This document shows, in pieces, positions 27,591-36,611 of a stretch of DNA of 64,000 nucleotides. This DNA comes from an uncultured Lachnospiraceae bacterium (GTDB lineage: Bacteria; Bacillota; Clostridia; Lachnospirales; Lachnospiraceae). The stretch spans positions 1-64,000 of the forward strand of contig CATLAK010000001.1 in assembly GCA_949878435.1 (NCBI GenBank), written 5' to 3'. The notes beneath the pieces were generated by a model. That model searched no databases and was not told where the DNA came from. It worked only from the letters and a program-made list of their open reading frames with translations. The first letter of the stretch is position 1. Every line of letters starts with the position of its first letter. The position numbers were made by a program, and so were the translations under genes.

Positions 27591-27620
27591 CAAAAAACAC
27601 ATCCCTCGCGAGATGTGTTT
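27591..27620 (-). terminator. terminator of proA
   Basis: Minus strand: AAACACATC pairs with GATGTGTTT around a short loop that can itself pair (CTCGCGAG core), followed at once by a run of six T. It begins 9 nt after the proA stop. Confidence 0.85.
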
Positions 27621-27628
27621 CAAAAATA

Positions 27629-28870
27629 TCACCGTATCTGCCCATTCCCCACAATCCTATACTTGTAAGAAGTGAGCTCTCTAAGCCCCATAGGACCCCT
27701 TGCATGCAGTTTCTGGGTACTGATTCCAATCTCCGCCCCAAACCCAAACTCAAATCCATCCGTAAATCTGGTAGATGCATTCACATAAACACAGGCTGCA
27801 TCCACCCCATTTAGGAACTTCTCTGCATTCTCCTCATCCTCCGTAATAATTGCCTCCGAGTGCCGGGTATTATAACGGTTGATATGTGCAATGGCTTCCT
27901 CCACAGAAGAAACGACTTTCATGGAAATAATATAATCCAGATATTCCGTCCCGTAATCTTCTTCCGTTGCAGGAACGCATTCGATTACCTGCTGTACTTT
28001 TTCATCCCCTCTGATTTCCACCTGATGTTCCTTAAGCGCACTGGCAAGAAGCGGCAAAAACTTATCTTTTACTGCCTCATGGATTACCAGCGATTCACAG
28101 GCATTGCAGACACCGATCCGCTGGGTTTTGGCATTGATAATGATAGGAACCGCCTTCGTAAGATCTGCCGCTTCATCTACATAAATATGGCAATTTCCCG
28201 TTCCCGTCTCAATCACAGGTATGGTACTGTTCTCCACCACGCTCCGGATAAGACCTGCGCCGCCTCTTGGAATCAACAGATCCACATATTCTTTGAGCCG
28301 CATGAACTCCGTTGCCACTTTTCTGTCTGTAGACTCAATCAATTGGATGGCATGCTCTGTGATTCCTTCCTCCCTAAGCGCATGCTGAATCACTTTTGTG
28401 ACTGCCATATTGGAGCATATTGCGTCGCTTCCTCCTTTTAAAATGACAACATTGCCGCTTTTAAAGCAAAGCCCAAAGGCATCTGCCGTCACATTGGGAC
28501 GGGATTCATAGATGATGCCGATAACGCCCATGGGCACTCTGCGTTTTTCGATTTTTAGTCCGTTAGGACGCTCCATGGTCTCTAAAACCTCACCTATTGG
28601 ATCAGGCAGTTCTGCTACCTGTCTAAACCCTTCCGCCATCCCTGCAATCCGCTCCGGTGTAAGACGCAGCCTGTCGATTAGACCGGGATGCATACCTTTT
28701 TCTTCTCCCCGCTTAATATCCTTTTCATTTTCCGCGATAATCTGGCTGCTTTCATCGATAAGCGCCTGTGCCACTGCATATAGTGCACGATTTTTTCTGT
28801 TTTCACTCAGCATCTGCAGCTCATACTTTGCTTCCACTGCATTTTTTCCCATCTGTACCAATAATTCCAT
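27629..28870 (-). CDS. proA: glutamate-5-semialdehyde dehydrogenase
   Basis: NADPH-dependent reduction of gamma-glutamyl phosphate in proline synthesis. 413 residues of the aldehyde dehydrogenase superfamily, with [31 protein letters not shown], the catalytic Cys region [16 protein letters not shown] and the typical end [15 protein letters not shown] and [16 protein letters not shown]. Partner kinase proB is not adjacent. It ends at a strong terminator and is preceded 29 nt upstream by the 5-formyltetrahydrofolate cyclo-ligase gene. Confidence 0.96.
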   Translation of the reverse strand: MELLVQMGKNAVEAKYELQMLSENRKNRALYAVAQALIDESSQIIAENEKDIKRGEEKGMHPGLIDRLRLTPERIAGMAEGFRQVAELPDPIGEVLETMERPNGLKIEKRRVPMGVIGIIYESRPNVTADAFGLCFKSGNVVILKGGSDAICSNMAVTKVIQHALREEGITEHAIQLIESTDRKVATEFMRLKEYVDLLIPRGGAGLIRSVVENSTIPVIETGTGNCHIYVDEAADLTKAVPIIINAKTQRIGVCNACESLVIHEAVKDKFLPLLASALKEHQVEIRGDEKVQQVIECVPATEEDYGTEYLDYIISMKVVSSVEEAIAHINRYNTRHSEAIITEDEENAEKFLNGVDAACVYVNASTRFTDGFEFGFGAEIGISTQKLHARGPMGLRELTSYKYRIVGNGQIR

Positions 28871-28899
28871 CTTTCCTATCCTTACCTTATCCTAATTCT

Positions 28900-29487
28900 T
28901 TATCTAATGATTTCCTTATCTGTGACAATCATATCCGGCCGCTTGTCATGTGATTCTACCGGTACTTTTTTGGCAATCTGACATTCAAATGCCAAGGCAG
29001 CGCTTGAAAGCGCCGGAAAGGCGGCAAGATAACGATCATAAAATCCTTTTCCATAGCCCATGCGCCCTCTTTGTCTGTCGAACACAGCTCCCGGAACAAG
29101 CAAAAGACAGTTTTGTGTTTTCGCCATCTGCTCCGTAAAAAGTCTGCTTTCATCTCCCGACGGCTCCATGATTCCCTGATAGCCGTCCATAAAGTCTTCC
29201 ATCTTTTTTACTTCATAAAACCGGATATCCATTCCCTCCACCTTCGGTGCAAATATCCGCTTCTTATGCTGCTGCAGCAATTCTTCCACCCTGCCGCAAG
29301 TCATGACTTCACTGCGGTAATCCATATAGACGAGAAGAATGTCCGCCTTTTGAAAGACTGCCTCTGCCTCCAGCAGTTCCCAGATCCGGGCGCTTTTTTC
29401 CTTGCGCTCACTCATTGAAAGCTGATTTCTGTAATTAAGGTACCTGCTCCGTAGTTCCTGTTTGCTGACAAATTCTTTCTTTTCCAT
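28900..29487 (-). CDS. 5-formyltetrahydrofolate cyclo-ligase
   Basis: Converts 5-formyl-THF to 5,10-methenyl-THF using ATP, salvaging a storage or dead-end folate. 195 residues. The N-terminal KQELRSRYLNYRNQLS and C-terminal RGRMGYGKGFYDRYLA glycine-rich ATP/substrate loop are the family marks. It lies between proA and a FAD oxidoreductase, 20 nt from the latter. Functionally it joins folD and fhs, found about 16 kb away in this window. Confidence 0.93.
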   Translation of the reverse strand: MEKKEFVSKQELRSRYLNYRNQLSMSERKEKSARIWELLEAEAVFQKADILLVYMDYRSEVMTCGRVEELLQQHKKRIFAPKVEGMDIRFYEVKKMEDFMDGYQGIMEPSGDESRLFTEQMAKTQNCLLLVPGAVFDRQRGRMGYGKGFYDRYLAAFPALSSAALAFECQIAKKVPVESHDKRPDMIVTDKEIIR

Positions 29488-29507
29488 AAACAGTCCTCCT
29501 TCGTATC

Positions 29508-31139
29508 TTAATTTTCTTTTTCATTTTCTATGATATGAGCAGCCACTTTCTCTGCTACATAAATACCATCCATTGCCGCCGAAGTGATTCCTCCCGCATA
29601 GCCGGCGCCTTCGCCGCATGGGTATAGTCCTTTTAAGGAGGACTGCAGTTCATCATCCCGCAAGATCCTCACTGGAGAAGAGGTCCTGCTCTCCACTCCT
29701 GCTACGAAGATGCGTGCATCGTCAAAGCCTTTGATGGTCCTTCCAAACTGCTCCATCCCCTCTGCCAGCGCCCGTAAAAGCGGAGCCGGAAATATTTCAT
29801 GCACCGGGGCAAAATCCCATGCCCCTTTTATACATGGGACAAAACTTTCCGGTATAACTGATATTTCAGTTTCTGCCTGCCCGCAGGAGATACTTTCTCC
29901 CTTTGCTGCCCGCCTGAATGTGCCGTAACGTTCCACGGGAATCTTTCCTTTTCCAACCGCAAAGGCTTTCTCTTCCAGTTTTCTCTGAAAAGCAATTCCT
30001 GCAAGAGGATGGTCCGCCTCATAATCTTCCGGCGTCACCGATACAATTACGGCACTGTTCGCATTGCTGCCGTCCCTGCCGCTGTAACTCATTCCGTTGA
30101 CCGCAAGTCTGCCGGGCTCAGATGACGCATTTACCACATATCCTCCCGGACACATGCAAAAAGAATATACCCCTCTTCCATCCCACGCCTTTGCAGTCAC
30201 CTTGTAGGACGCATTTCCCAGTTTCTTTTCCTGCCGTTTGCCATACTGGGATATATTGATCAGTTCCTGAGGGTGCTCCAATCGCATTCCCACAGCAAAA
30301 GGCTTTGCCTCCATCTTGATTTCTTTTTCATAAAGCATTTCAAAGGTATCTCTGGCACTGTGCCCAAGTGCAAGCACCACATAGTCTGCATCCAGCTTCT
30401 TGCACCCGTTAATGAGAACTCCCTTGATTCTGCCATCCTCTATACACAGATCTGTCACTTTCGCGTGAAAACACACCTCTCCGCCCATTTTCAGAATCGC
30501 TTGTCTCATATTCACCACGACCCTGGTAAGAATATCTGTTCCTATATGAGGCTTATGATCATATAGAATCTCCTCGGGCGCACCGGCTTCCACGAACAAA
30601 GACAGCACTTCCCGGTTCCTGCCATGCTTATCTTTCACGAGTGTGTTCAGTTTTCCATCTGAAAAAGTACCTGCGCCGCCTTCTCCGAACTGTACATTGG
30701 ACTCCGGATTCAGCATTCCTTCTTCCCAGAACTTCTCAACATCTTTTGTCCTCTGCTCCACAGGCGCCCCACGCTCCAGCAAAACAGGTTTAAATCCTGC
30801 CTTTGCCAGCATATAACCGCAAAAAAGCCCTGCCGGTCCGGTTCCTATGATTACAGGTCTTGCGCTTCCCGCATAAGATGCCACAGGAAACCGATAAGGT
30901 ATCTCTTTCCATGCCATAACCTGCTTTTTATCGCATTTTCGGTAAACGGATGCCTGATTCTTTACCTGCACGTTCAGGATATAGTTAAAATATAACTCCG
31001 GTTTCTTCCTTGCATCTATGGATCTTCTGACAATTGTAATCTGTGGCGTTTCCTCACACCGCAAAAGCTTTTTGACGCGCCTTATCAGTTCTTCTTCCGT
31101 GTGGTCAACCGGAAGCTTCAGCTGATTGATTCTTAACAT
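29508..31139 (-). CDS. FAD-dependent oxidoreductase (COG2509-type)
   Basis: Uncharacterised flavoprotein family of about 540 residues widespread in Firmicutes. A ~100-residue N-terminal region (LRINQLKLPVDHTEEELIRR) precedes the FAD Rossmann motif VIIGTGPAGLFCGYMLAKAG (about residues 95-114). FGEGGAGTFSDGKLNTLVKD and the C-terminal LYPCGEGAGYAGGITSAAMD are typical. Soluble. Substrate unknown; assigned only as a dehydrogenase. Its start overlaps the end of the HI0933-like gene by 7 nt, so the two flavoproteins are co-translated. Confidence 0.85.
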   Translation of the reverse strand: MLRINQLKLPVDHTEEELIRRVKKLLRCEETPQITIVRRSIDARKKPELYFNYILNVQVKNQASVYRKCDKKQVMAWKEIPYRFPVASYAGSARPVIIGTGPAGLFCGYMLAKAGFKPVLLERGAPVEQRTKDVEKFWEEGMLNPESNVQFGEGGAGTFSDGKLNTLVKDKHGRNREVLSLFVEAGAPEEILYDHKPHIGTDILTRVVVNMRQAILKMGGEVCFHAKVTDLCIEDGRIKGVLINGCKKLDADYVVLALGHSARDTFEMLYEKEIKMEAKPFAVGMRLEHPQELINISQYGKRQEKKLGNASYKVTAKAWDGRGVYSFCMCPGGYVVNASSEPGRLAVNGMSYSGRDGSNANSAVIVSVTPEDYEADHPLAGIAFQRKLEEKAFAVGKGKIPVERYGTFRRAAKGESISCGQAETEISVIPESFVPCIKGAWDFAPVHEIFPAPLLRALAEGMEQFGRTIKGFDDARIFVAGVESRTSSPVRILRDDELQSSLKGLYPCGEGAGYAGGITSAAMDGIYVAEKVAAHIIENEKEN

Positions 31140-32443
31140 TTCTGATTTTCCTTCTGTGTTTCTTCTTTCCTTAGCTGCCCCTCTTCATCCTCCGCAATCT
31201 CTTTCGTAGAAAAACCGGCAGCATTTCTGCCTGCTATATATCCGCTTGTCCATGCCCACTGCAGATTGTATCCGCCGCACTCTCCGTCCACATCCACAAC
31301 TTCACCTGCAAAATACAATCCCTTTACCACCTCTGATTCCATCTCGGTGCTGATCTGTGAGAGCATAACGCCGCCTGCACATACCTGTGCATTTTCTATA
31401 GAATGATCACCGCATATATGTACGACAAAAGCCCGGTATTGCTCCATAAGTGCCAAAACCTTCTGCCAGCCCGCATCCTCTGCTGTCATTGAAGGCTTTA
31501 AACCTGCCTGTTTGAGCATCACCGCATTTATTTTTTTGTGGAGCGTTCCTGTCAGAAAATCCTCCAGCTTCTTGTCCATCAAAGATTCATAGCGCAGTCT
31601 GTTCATGTATGTAAATGTCTTTTCGTCCTGCTCTGGGAAAAAGTCAATCACAACTTCAACCTTCTTACCTTCCCTTATAGCATAAGATGCAATACGGCTC
31701 ACCTGAAAAATGGGAATCCCGGAAACACCGTACTGTGTAAACTGCAATTCTCCGTTTTCAGAAGCAGCTTCTGATCCGTCAACAAGAAGCCTGATTCCTG
31801 CCTGACATCTGACACCGGAAAGCGCTTTTATAAAACTGTCATTGCTTTCAAGCTGTACAAGCCCAGGCACTACGGGACTGATCTTATGTCCAAAGCGCTG
31901 TGCAAGCTCATATCCCCTCATTCCCTCGCCCTTTTTCAAGGATGCACCGCTTCCGCAGGCTATGATCAGCTTCTTAAACTGATAGCCACGGTCAGAAGCA
32001 TCCTTCAGTTCAAAAAGTTCCTCCTCCTTGCGGTATACAGCATCTGTAATCTCAACCTCTGTCACAACTTCTATCTTTGCCCGTTTCAGTTCCATGCGGA
32101 GAACATCTAACACCGCTGATGCCTGTTCTGAATAAGGATAAAGATAATTGTTTTTACTCTTGACCATCAGACCGATATTTTCAAAAAATGTCATAACATC
32201 CCATACGGAAAAGACACGAAAAATCTTATGAAGCTTTTCTTTATCTTCACAATAATAGTGATCCGTGGAAAAAGCAAGATTGCCCAGATTGCATTTTCCG
32301 TTGCCTGTAGCAAGGATTTTTTTGCCCACTCGCTCATTTTTTTCAAACAAAGTGACTTCTGCTCCATATTTCGCAGCGCTGATTGCTGCCATCATTCCAG
32401 ATGCCCCTGCACCGATTACTGCTATTTTCATTTTGTTTTCCAT
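31133..32443 (-). CDS. HI0933-like NAD(P)/FAD-dependent oxidoreductase
   Basis: Flavoprotein of the HI0933/YhiN family. The FAD motif is right at the start (IAVIGAGASGMMAAISAAKY), followed by GKKILATGNGKCNLGN. The end shows GLYFAGEVVDVDGECGGYNL and QWAWTSGYIAGRNA. I start at the ATG giving MENKMK (436 residues), as GAGGA is 5 nt upstream. Role unknown; some relatives are annotated as aminoacetone oxidases, which I would not assume here. Paired with the flavoprotein downstream. Confidence 0.87.
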   Translation of the reverse strand: MENKMKIAVIGAGASGMMAAISAAKYGAEVTLFEKNERVGKKILATGNGKCNLGNLAFSTDHYYCEDKEKLHKIFRVFSVWDVMTFFENIGLMVKSKNNYLYPYSEQASAVLDVLRMELKRAKIEVVTEVEITDAVYRKEEELFELKDASDRGYQFKKLIIACGSGASLKKGEGMRGYELAQRFGHKISPVVPGLVQLESNDSFIKALSGVRCQAGIRLLVDGSEAASENGELQFTQYGVSGIPIFQVSRIASYAIREGKKVEVVIDFFPEQDEKTFTYMNRLRYESLMDKKLEDFLTGTLHKKINAVMLKQAGLKPSMTAEDAGWQKVLALMEQYRAFVVHICGDHSIENAQVCAGGVMLSQISTEMESEVVKGLYFAGEVVDVDGECGGYNLQWAWTSGYIAGRNAAGFSTKEIAEDEEGQLRKEETQKENQKC

Positions 32444-32489
32444 TCGTTTCCTCATTTCTGTTAGTTTTATCTATTGAATTACTATAGTA

Positions 32490-33122
32490 CTAACTGGAGT
32501 AAGACTCAAGAAAATTATATAATTCTCCCTCATCTTCCACATATTTCATATTTAAGATTTCTTCCTGCAGGCTATCCGGCAGCTCTTCCACTTTTATATC
32601 CGTATTCATATAAACATGTGAAAGACTATGATCGTAAACAACCACATAATGATTCTCATTCAAAAGAAAAAAGCCCTTTTCTTCTTCTGTAAAATCATAA
32701 CTTTTTCTGACCACTACTCTTCCTGACGAAAAAGAAACCAGTTCCATATAATCAAATCCTTTCTCCATATCTGTCAATGAAGGATTTAAATTATATTCTT
32801 TAATCTCCTGAACCAGTCTTTCCCTATCCAGACCAACAAATTTATCGGGGGCATCCACCTCTTCCTCAACGGTTTCTCCCGTGACGGTATTATACTGTTG
32901 AACCACGTAGTGGGTATTGGCTGTCACCACCGGTTCTTCATGAAATGATACCTCCACCGGTTCTTCCTTTATTTCTTCTGCCGGCAGCGTCTCTAGCTGT
33001 ACCTGTTCCTTATGTTCCCCTGGATAAAAATATTCCATGATTGCCATATTGGCTATAAATCCAAGTGAAAACATACTGCATGGATAGATAAAAAACAAAC
33101 TGATACGTTTTACAAATTTCAT
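32490..33122 (-). CDS. BofC-like extracytoplasmic protein
   Basis: 210 residues from the ATG preceded by AAGGTG. One N-terminal membrane helix (residues ~6-28), then an acidic linker rich in Glu/Pro, then a C-terminal domain with the pattern FTEEEKGFFLLNENHYVVVY, VEELPDSLQEEIL and YNFLESYSS. The last part resembles the C-terminal domain of BofC, which in Bacillus works in forespore signalling. That is a tentative match by eye. Neighbours (a SpoVB/MurJ-like flippase upstream and YqfC/YqfD further on) are compatible with a sporulation or envelope role. Confidence 0.55.
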   Translation of the reverse strand: MKFVKRISLFFIYPCSMFSLGFIANMAIMEYFYPGEHKEQVQLETLPAEEIKEEPVEVSFHEEPVVTANTHYVVQQYNTVTGETVEEEVDAPDKFVGLDRERLVQEIKEYNLNPSLTDMEKGFDYMELVSFSSGRVVVRKSYDFTEEEKGFFLLNENHYVVVYDHSLSHVYMNTDIKVEELPDSLQEEILNMKYVEDEGELYNFLESYSS

Positions 33123-33219
33123 GGCACATACACCTTTACCTTTTATTAACCTATAGATGACCCGTTGCAGCATCTATTGTTAATAAACAGTATCAGCCAA
33201 AAAATTTAAATCTATACCA

Positions 33220-34854
33220 TTATGAAAAATGAAGCAGTCCTGCCAGCATGATCAAAATCCTGCCTCCTGCCATTTCCTCCAGTTCTCCGTCCTTAAATGC
33301 CCGCAATACAATTAAAAGTACCAAATATATAATAACAGCTGTCACAAGACAGATCACCAGCGAAATAACGCTTCCCACCATAGGCGCAAATATTTTGTTT
33401 AAGAGAAATGCAATCACCCCTGAGACCCCAGATGCCGCTGCGGTTATCAAAAAGCACCTGATCCATTCCTGGCTATATTGAAAACTGCGGCAGATCAGCA
33501 AAAATCCCATAACGGCCACCGCCGCGTAAAAGACGATGACTGCCGTTATCACTCCTGTAATGCCGGTTTTCGCAGTTTTCAAAAGCAATACCACAATACC
33601 GCTGTGCAGAATCAGCGCGATAGCCCCCATTCCCGTCACATATTTCATTTTTCTGCTTTTCATGAGGATTTCCATAAAAACAGACGCAAATATATTAAAT
33701 ACAATAATCAGGCTCCCCAGCTGAACCCACTTGACCGCTTCCTGTTGATTTCCTTTAAAGAGCATGTCCAAAATATTTTCAGCCAGCGCCGCCACAAATA
33801 CCGCAGATGGAATGGCAATAATTGCACATTGATGAATCAAAGTTCCAAGCCGTTCCCTCGCAATACGGTTTTCTTCTCTTTCCAGGCTTACCATAATGCG
33901 TCTGACCGGCATAATACATACCAAATTGGCAACTCCGCAGACGATTCCAATTATGACAAGACACTTTCCGTAATACTGCCCCCACTGTGTTATCCTGTTA
34001 TCCGCCTCTGCCTGAAATGAGAAAAACAGATATTGATCTAACAGGGGAAGCCCCTGAAAACAGATAAAGTACAGGGAATAAAGTATACTGCTTCTTATAA
34101 GCAGGTGAAGCACACGTATCGTAGTATCCTGGTTTCTCTGCAGTTCCCTTCCCAGCTGCTTTTTTAATGAAGATTTATAAACAAAGAACAAAATAAGGGT
34201 ATGAAGAAAGCATATAAGGGAAGCAGCCAGCAGTCCGATCGATGCCCCCATTGCCCCGTATGCCGCCGCATAATCTTCATTCTGCAAAAAGGCAGAAACC
34301 TTTACGCCATACCCATGCAGAAGCGTCGCCCCTGTCAGTCCACCGATAAACAAAAATAAGACATTCAGGATCTGCGAGTGCATTGCAGGCACCTTTGACC
34401 CATTGCCCTGAAAATAACCTCTGAAGATTCCTGTCAATATATAAAAGAACATGGCAGGCGCCATCATGCTCACCGCCATTCCTGCTAAAGGAATGTGCAG
34501 CACCTTATCTGTAAAATAGTTTCCCAAAATCAGAAAAAGAACACTTAAGATAAAACCAATGCCTCCTCCGAAGAAGAGCGCGCCGCTCAATACCTTTTCA
34601 GCGCTTTTGAACTGATCTCTCTTCACCCGGTATCTGACCAGCAGTGCCGTCGCTTCTGTCAGACCATATGAAAGAGTCCCTGCAATCACCAGATAGATTT
34701 CATTTGCCGCCCCGAAATAGGCAATACCGTTGTCTCCAATCATCCGCTCTAACAAAATCCTGAAAATCAACGTACCCGTCAAGGCGATCCATGTAAGGAT
34801 CATATAGTAATCTCTTCTTGTAGAAGTTGTCTTTTTTCTCTCTGGTCTATTCAT
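33220..34854 (-). CDS. polysaccharide/lipid II flippase-like membrane protein (SpoVB/MurJ-like)
   Basis: 544 residues with about 14 hydrophobic helices of the MOP exporter superfamily (MATE, polysaccharide transporter, MurJ, SpoVB). Recognisable stretches are IAGTLSYGLTEATALLVRYR in the N-terminal half and LTGIFRGYFQGNGSKVPAMH, close to the pattern seen in SpoVB-type proteins. It should move a lipid-linked sugar across the membrane. Lies between ybeY and the BofC-like gene. Whether it serves vegetative wall, spore cortex or capsule cannot be read. Confidence 0.8.
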   Translation of the reverse strand: MNRPERKKTTSTRRDYYMILTWIALTGTLIFRILLERMIGDNGIAYFGAANEIYLVIAGTLSYGLTEATALLVRYRVKRDQFKSAEKVLSGALFFGGGIGFILSVLFLILGNYFTDKVLHIPLAGMAVSMMAPAMFFYILTGIFRGYFQGNGSKVPAMHSQILNVLFLFIGGLTGATLLHGYGVKVSAFLQNEDYAAAYGAMGASIGLLAASLICFLHTLILFFVYKSSLKKQLGRELQRNQDTTIRVLHLLIRSSILYSLYFICFQGLPLLDQYLFFSFQAEADNRITQWGQYYGKCLVIIGIVCGVANLVCIMPVRRIMVSLEREENRIARERLGTLIHQCAIIAIPSAVFVAALAENILDMLFKGNQQEAVKWVQLGSLIIVFNIFASVFMEILMKSRKMKYVTGMGAIALILHSGIVVLLLKTAKTGITGVITAVIVFYAAVAVMGFLLICRSFQYSQEWIRCFLITAAASGVSGVIAFLLNKIFAPMVGSVISLVICLVTAVIIYLVLLIVLRAFKDGELEEMAGGRILIMLAGLLHFS

Positions 34855-34885
34855 AAGTTCTCCTGTCCGTTTTGCTCAGGTTCCG

Positions 34886-35389
34886 TCAATTATCTCTCGT
34901 AATTTTCAATTCCCTAAGAACATTTTCCTGCTTCTTTTCCATCACGTCTGCCTCTTCCTTCGTCATATGGTCATATCCGCACAAATGAAGCATGCTGTGT
35001 GCAATAAGAAAAGCAAACTCCCTTTTGACAGAATGACCAAAAGCAGCCGCCTGTTCCATTACCTTCTCCGCCGATAGGATGATATCCCCCAAAATAAGTT
35101 CCCCGCTCTCAGGGTCAAAATAATCTGCCTCCTCATCCTCCACAATAGAAAAATCAGCTTCCCTGACAAAATCTATCATTGGAAAGGAAAGCACATCTGT
35201 AGGTGCATCCACCTGCCGGTACTGTCTGTTAAATTCATGGATTCCCTGATTATCCGTGATCAAAAGGTTGACCTGTGCCTCATAAGGACAGTCTTCCTGT
35301 GCAAGGACTTCCCCCATGATCAGATCCAGCACTTCCTTCACATCAAATGCAAATGTAACAGATGCTTCATTTTCAACGTAAGAAGTCAT
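34886..35389 (-). CDS. ybeY: endoribonuclease YbeY (rRNA maturation)
   Basis: Zinc-dependent RNase involved in 16S rRNA 3' processing and ribosome quality control. 167 residues with the metal-binding signature HSMLHLCGYDH and the upstream VDAPTDVLSFPM and GDIILSAEKV. The gene overlaps the PgpH-like gene by 17 nt. This keeps the phoH, HD-protein, ybeY order known from Bacillus, but the dgkA-cdd-era genes that usually follow are absent here; a flippase gene comes instead. Confidence 0.95.
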   Translation of the reverse strand: MTSYVENEASVTFAFDVKEVLDLIMGEVLAQEDCPYEAQVNLLITDNQGIHEFNRQYRQVDAPTDVLSFPMIDFVREADFSIVEDEEADYFDPESGELILGDIILSAEKVMEQAAAFGHSVKREFAFLIAHSMLHLCGYDHMTKEEADVMEKKQENVLRELKITRDN

Positions 35390-36611
35390 AGTACAGCCTT
35401 TCCTCCACTAAAATCCGCTTCATCTCCTGCAGTTCCCCTAAAGAGACACCGCTATAATCTATCATACCACTTTCCAGCTTTTTTTTAAATATCGTGTTGA
35501 TGATCTTCTGATAATCTAATTCTATTTTAGGCTCTTTTGAAAAAAGATAGCGGATAGAAGAAATGACTGTATCGCAAAAAAGAAGCAGTACCGTTTCCTT
35601 TGACAAAATTCGTTCCCCTTTGTCCAAATACTCCTTTAACACTCTCTGCACCTCTTTGGGAAAATGATTTTCCCTAAGAATCTCTTCCGTATTTTCCCAG
35701 GTGCTCCCGCCTTTTATCATTCCGATCCTATGATAATAGCCGCATGCTTTGGCAAAAGCATCATCATAATTTATTTTTTTGGCGATTCTGTCACACAGAT
35801 ATGCCGTGTGGACGGCATGATAATATTCCTCTTTTGAGCAGTTTTTTAATTCCACTAATAGCGGGCACTCCGGATCATTGATATCCACATAAATATCCCG
35901 TTCCCTGTAAATAATGGAAAAACTGAAAAATTTAAGTAATATGATGAGCAATATAACGCTGACAAGCAGATTTACCATGGGTATGGTAAACATTCCAAAC
36001 GACAGCACTTCATTAGCATATAAAACTTCCTGTATGCACAGACAGACAAACTGCATCAGCAGGGAAATAAAAAGCGGCAGCCATATCTTAAAATTCTCAT
36101 TCACATATGAAAAAACCAAAATTCCCACAAATCCACTGATAAAATATACAAAGAAGGTGACGCTTCCGCCTCCCTGAAGGAGGATTGAAATCAAAAGCAG
36201 GGTGCTGCCGGCTACAAAGCCAATCATCTGATTTCCAAAAAACATCATCCCTACGAACACTGCCAGATATGGCCAGCCCCCTGACGGAAGGAGCGGAAAC
36301 AGAACGCTTGCCCCTAAACAGAGCAGGTAAATAACCGTAAATCTTCCCGGGTGTTTTTCATTGTCGTATAAATAAGCGCCGTCTGCCCGGCTTCTCTCCA
36401 TGGCAAACCAAGTACATCCAAACCCTATGCCTGCCAAAATCGCTATGCCTGCAATCTCTATCTGAGATTTTTGATAGTAATAAGCTGCCAATGCGCTTAT
36501 AGCAATCGTCATAAAAAACAAAACGACTTCCGAAAGAAGCGCTGTCCCTTTCTTTTGACCAATTTCCTTGCCTGTATCCTTTAAATCCTTACTCTCACTG
36601 CTTTTTTCCAT
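35373..36611 (-). CDS. short PgpH-like 7TM protein with degenerate HD domain
   Basis: The position between phoH and ybeY is that of yqfF/pgpH, a c-di-AMP phosphodiesterase. The 412-residue product has about seven or eight membrane helices (residues ~25-215) and a C-terminal HD-like domain. It lacks the large extracytoplasmic 7TMR-HDED domain of Bacillus PgpH (about 710 residues). The domain keeps the first His (YYHAVHTAYLCDRIA), but the HD pair reads YYHRIGM where the family has YYHDIGK, so the metal-binding Asp is Arg. The later HHG-type motif is also not visible. Hydrolysis is therefore doubtful. I start at the ATG at 36611 (AGGA upstream); a longer reading would sit 91 nt inside phoH. Confidence 0.75.
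   Translation of the reverse strand: MEKSSESKDLKDTGKEIGQKKGTALLSEVVLFFMTIAISALAAYYYQKSQIEIAGIAILAGIGFGCTWFAMERSRADGAYLYDNEKHPGRFTVIYLLCLGASVLFPLLPSGGWPYLAVFVGMMFFGNQMIGFVAGSTLLLISILLQGGGSVTFFVYFISGFVGILVFSYVNENFKIWLPLFISLLMQFVCLCIQEVLYANEVLSFGMFTIPMVNLLVSVILLIILLKFFSFSIIYRERDIYVDINDPECPLLVELKNCSKEEYYHAVHTAYLCDRIAKKINYDDAFAKACGYYHRIGMIKGGSTWENTEEILRENHFPKEVQRVLKEYLDKGERILSKETVLLLFCDTVISSIRYLFSKEPKIELDYQKIINTIFKKKLESGMIDYSGVSLGELQEMKRILVEERLYYDFLR

Noticed and set aside
27436-27645. 69-codon minus-strand frame starting at the end of proA, with protein-like composition
   Set aside because: The strong proA terminator lies inside it, its end runs into the inverted-arm element, and its ribosome site is poor. 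The terminator hairpin explains part of the apparent coding pattern.
33152-33176. Hairpin ATAGATG/CATCTAT between the flippase and BofC-like genes as a terminator
   Set aside because: No U-tract follows on the minus strand, and the loop is long; may be chance.
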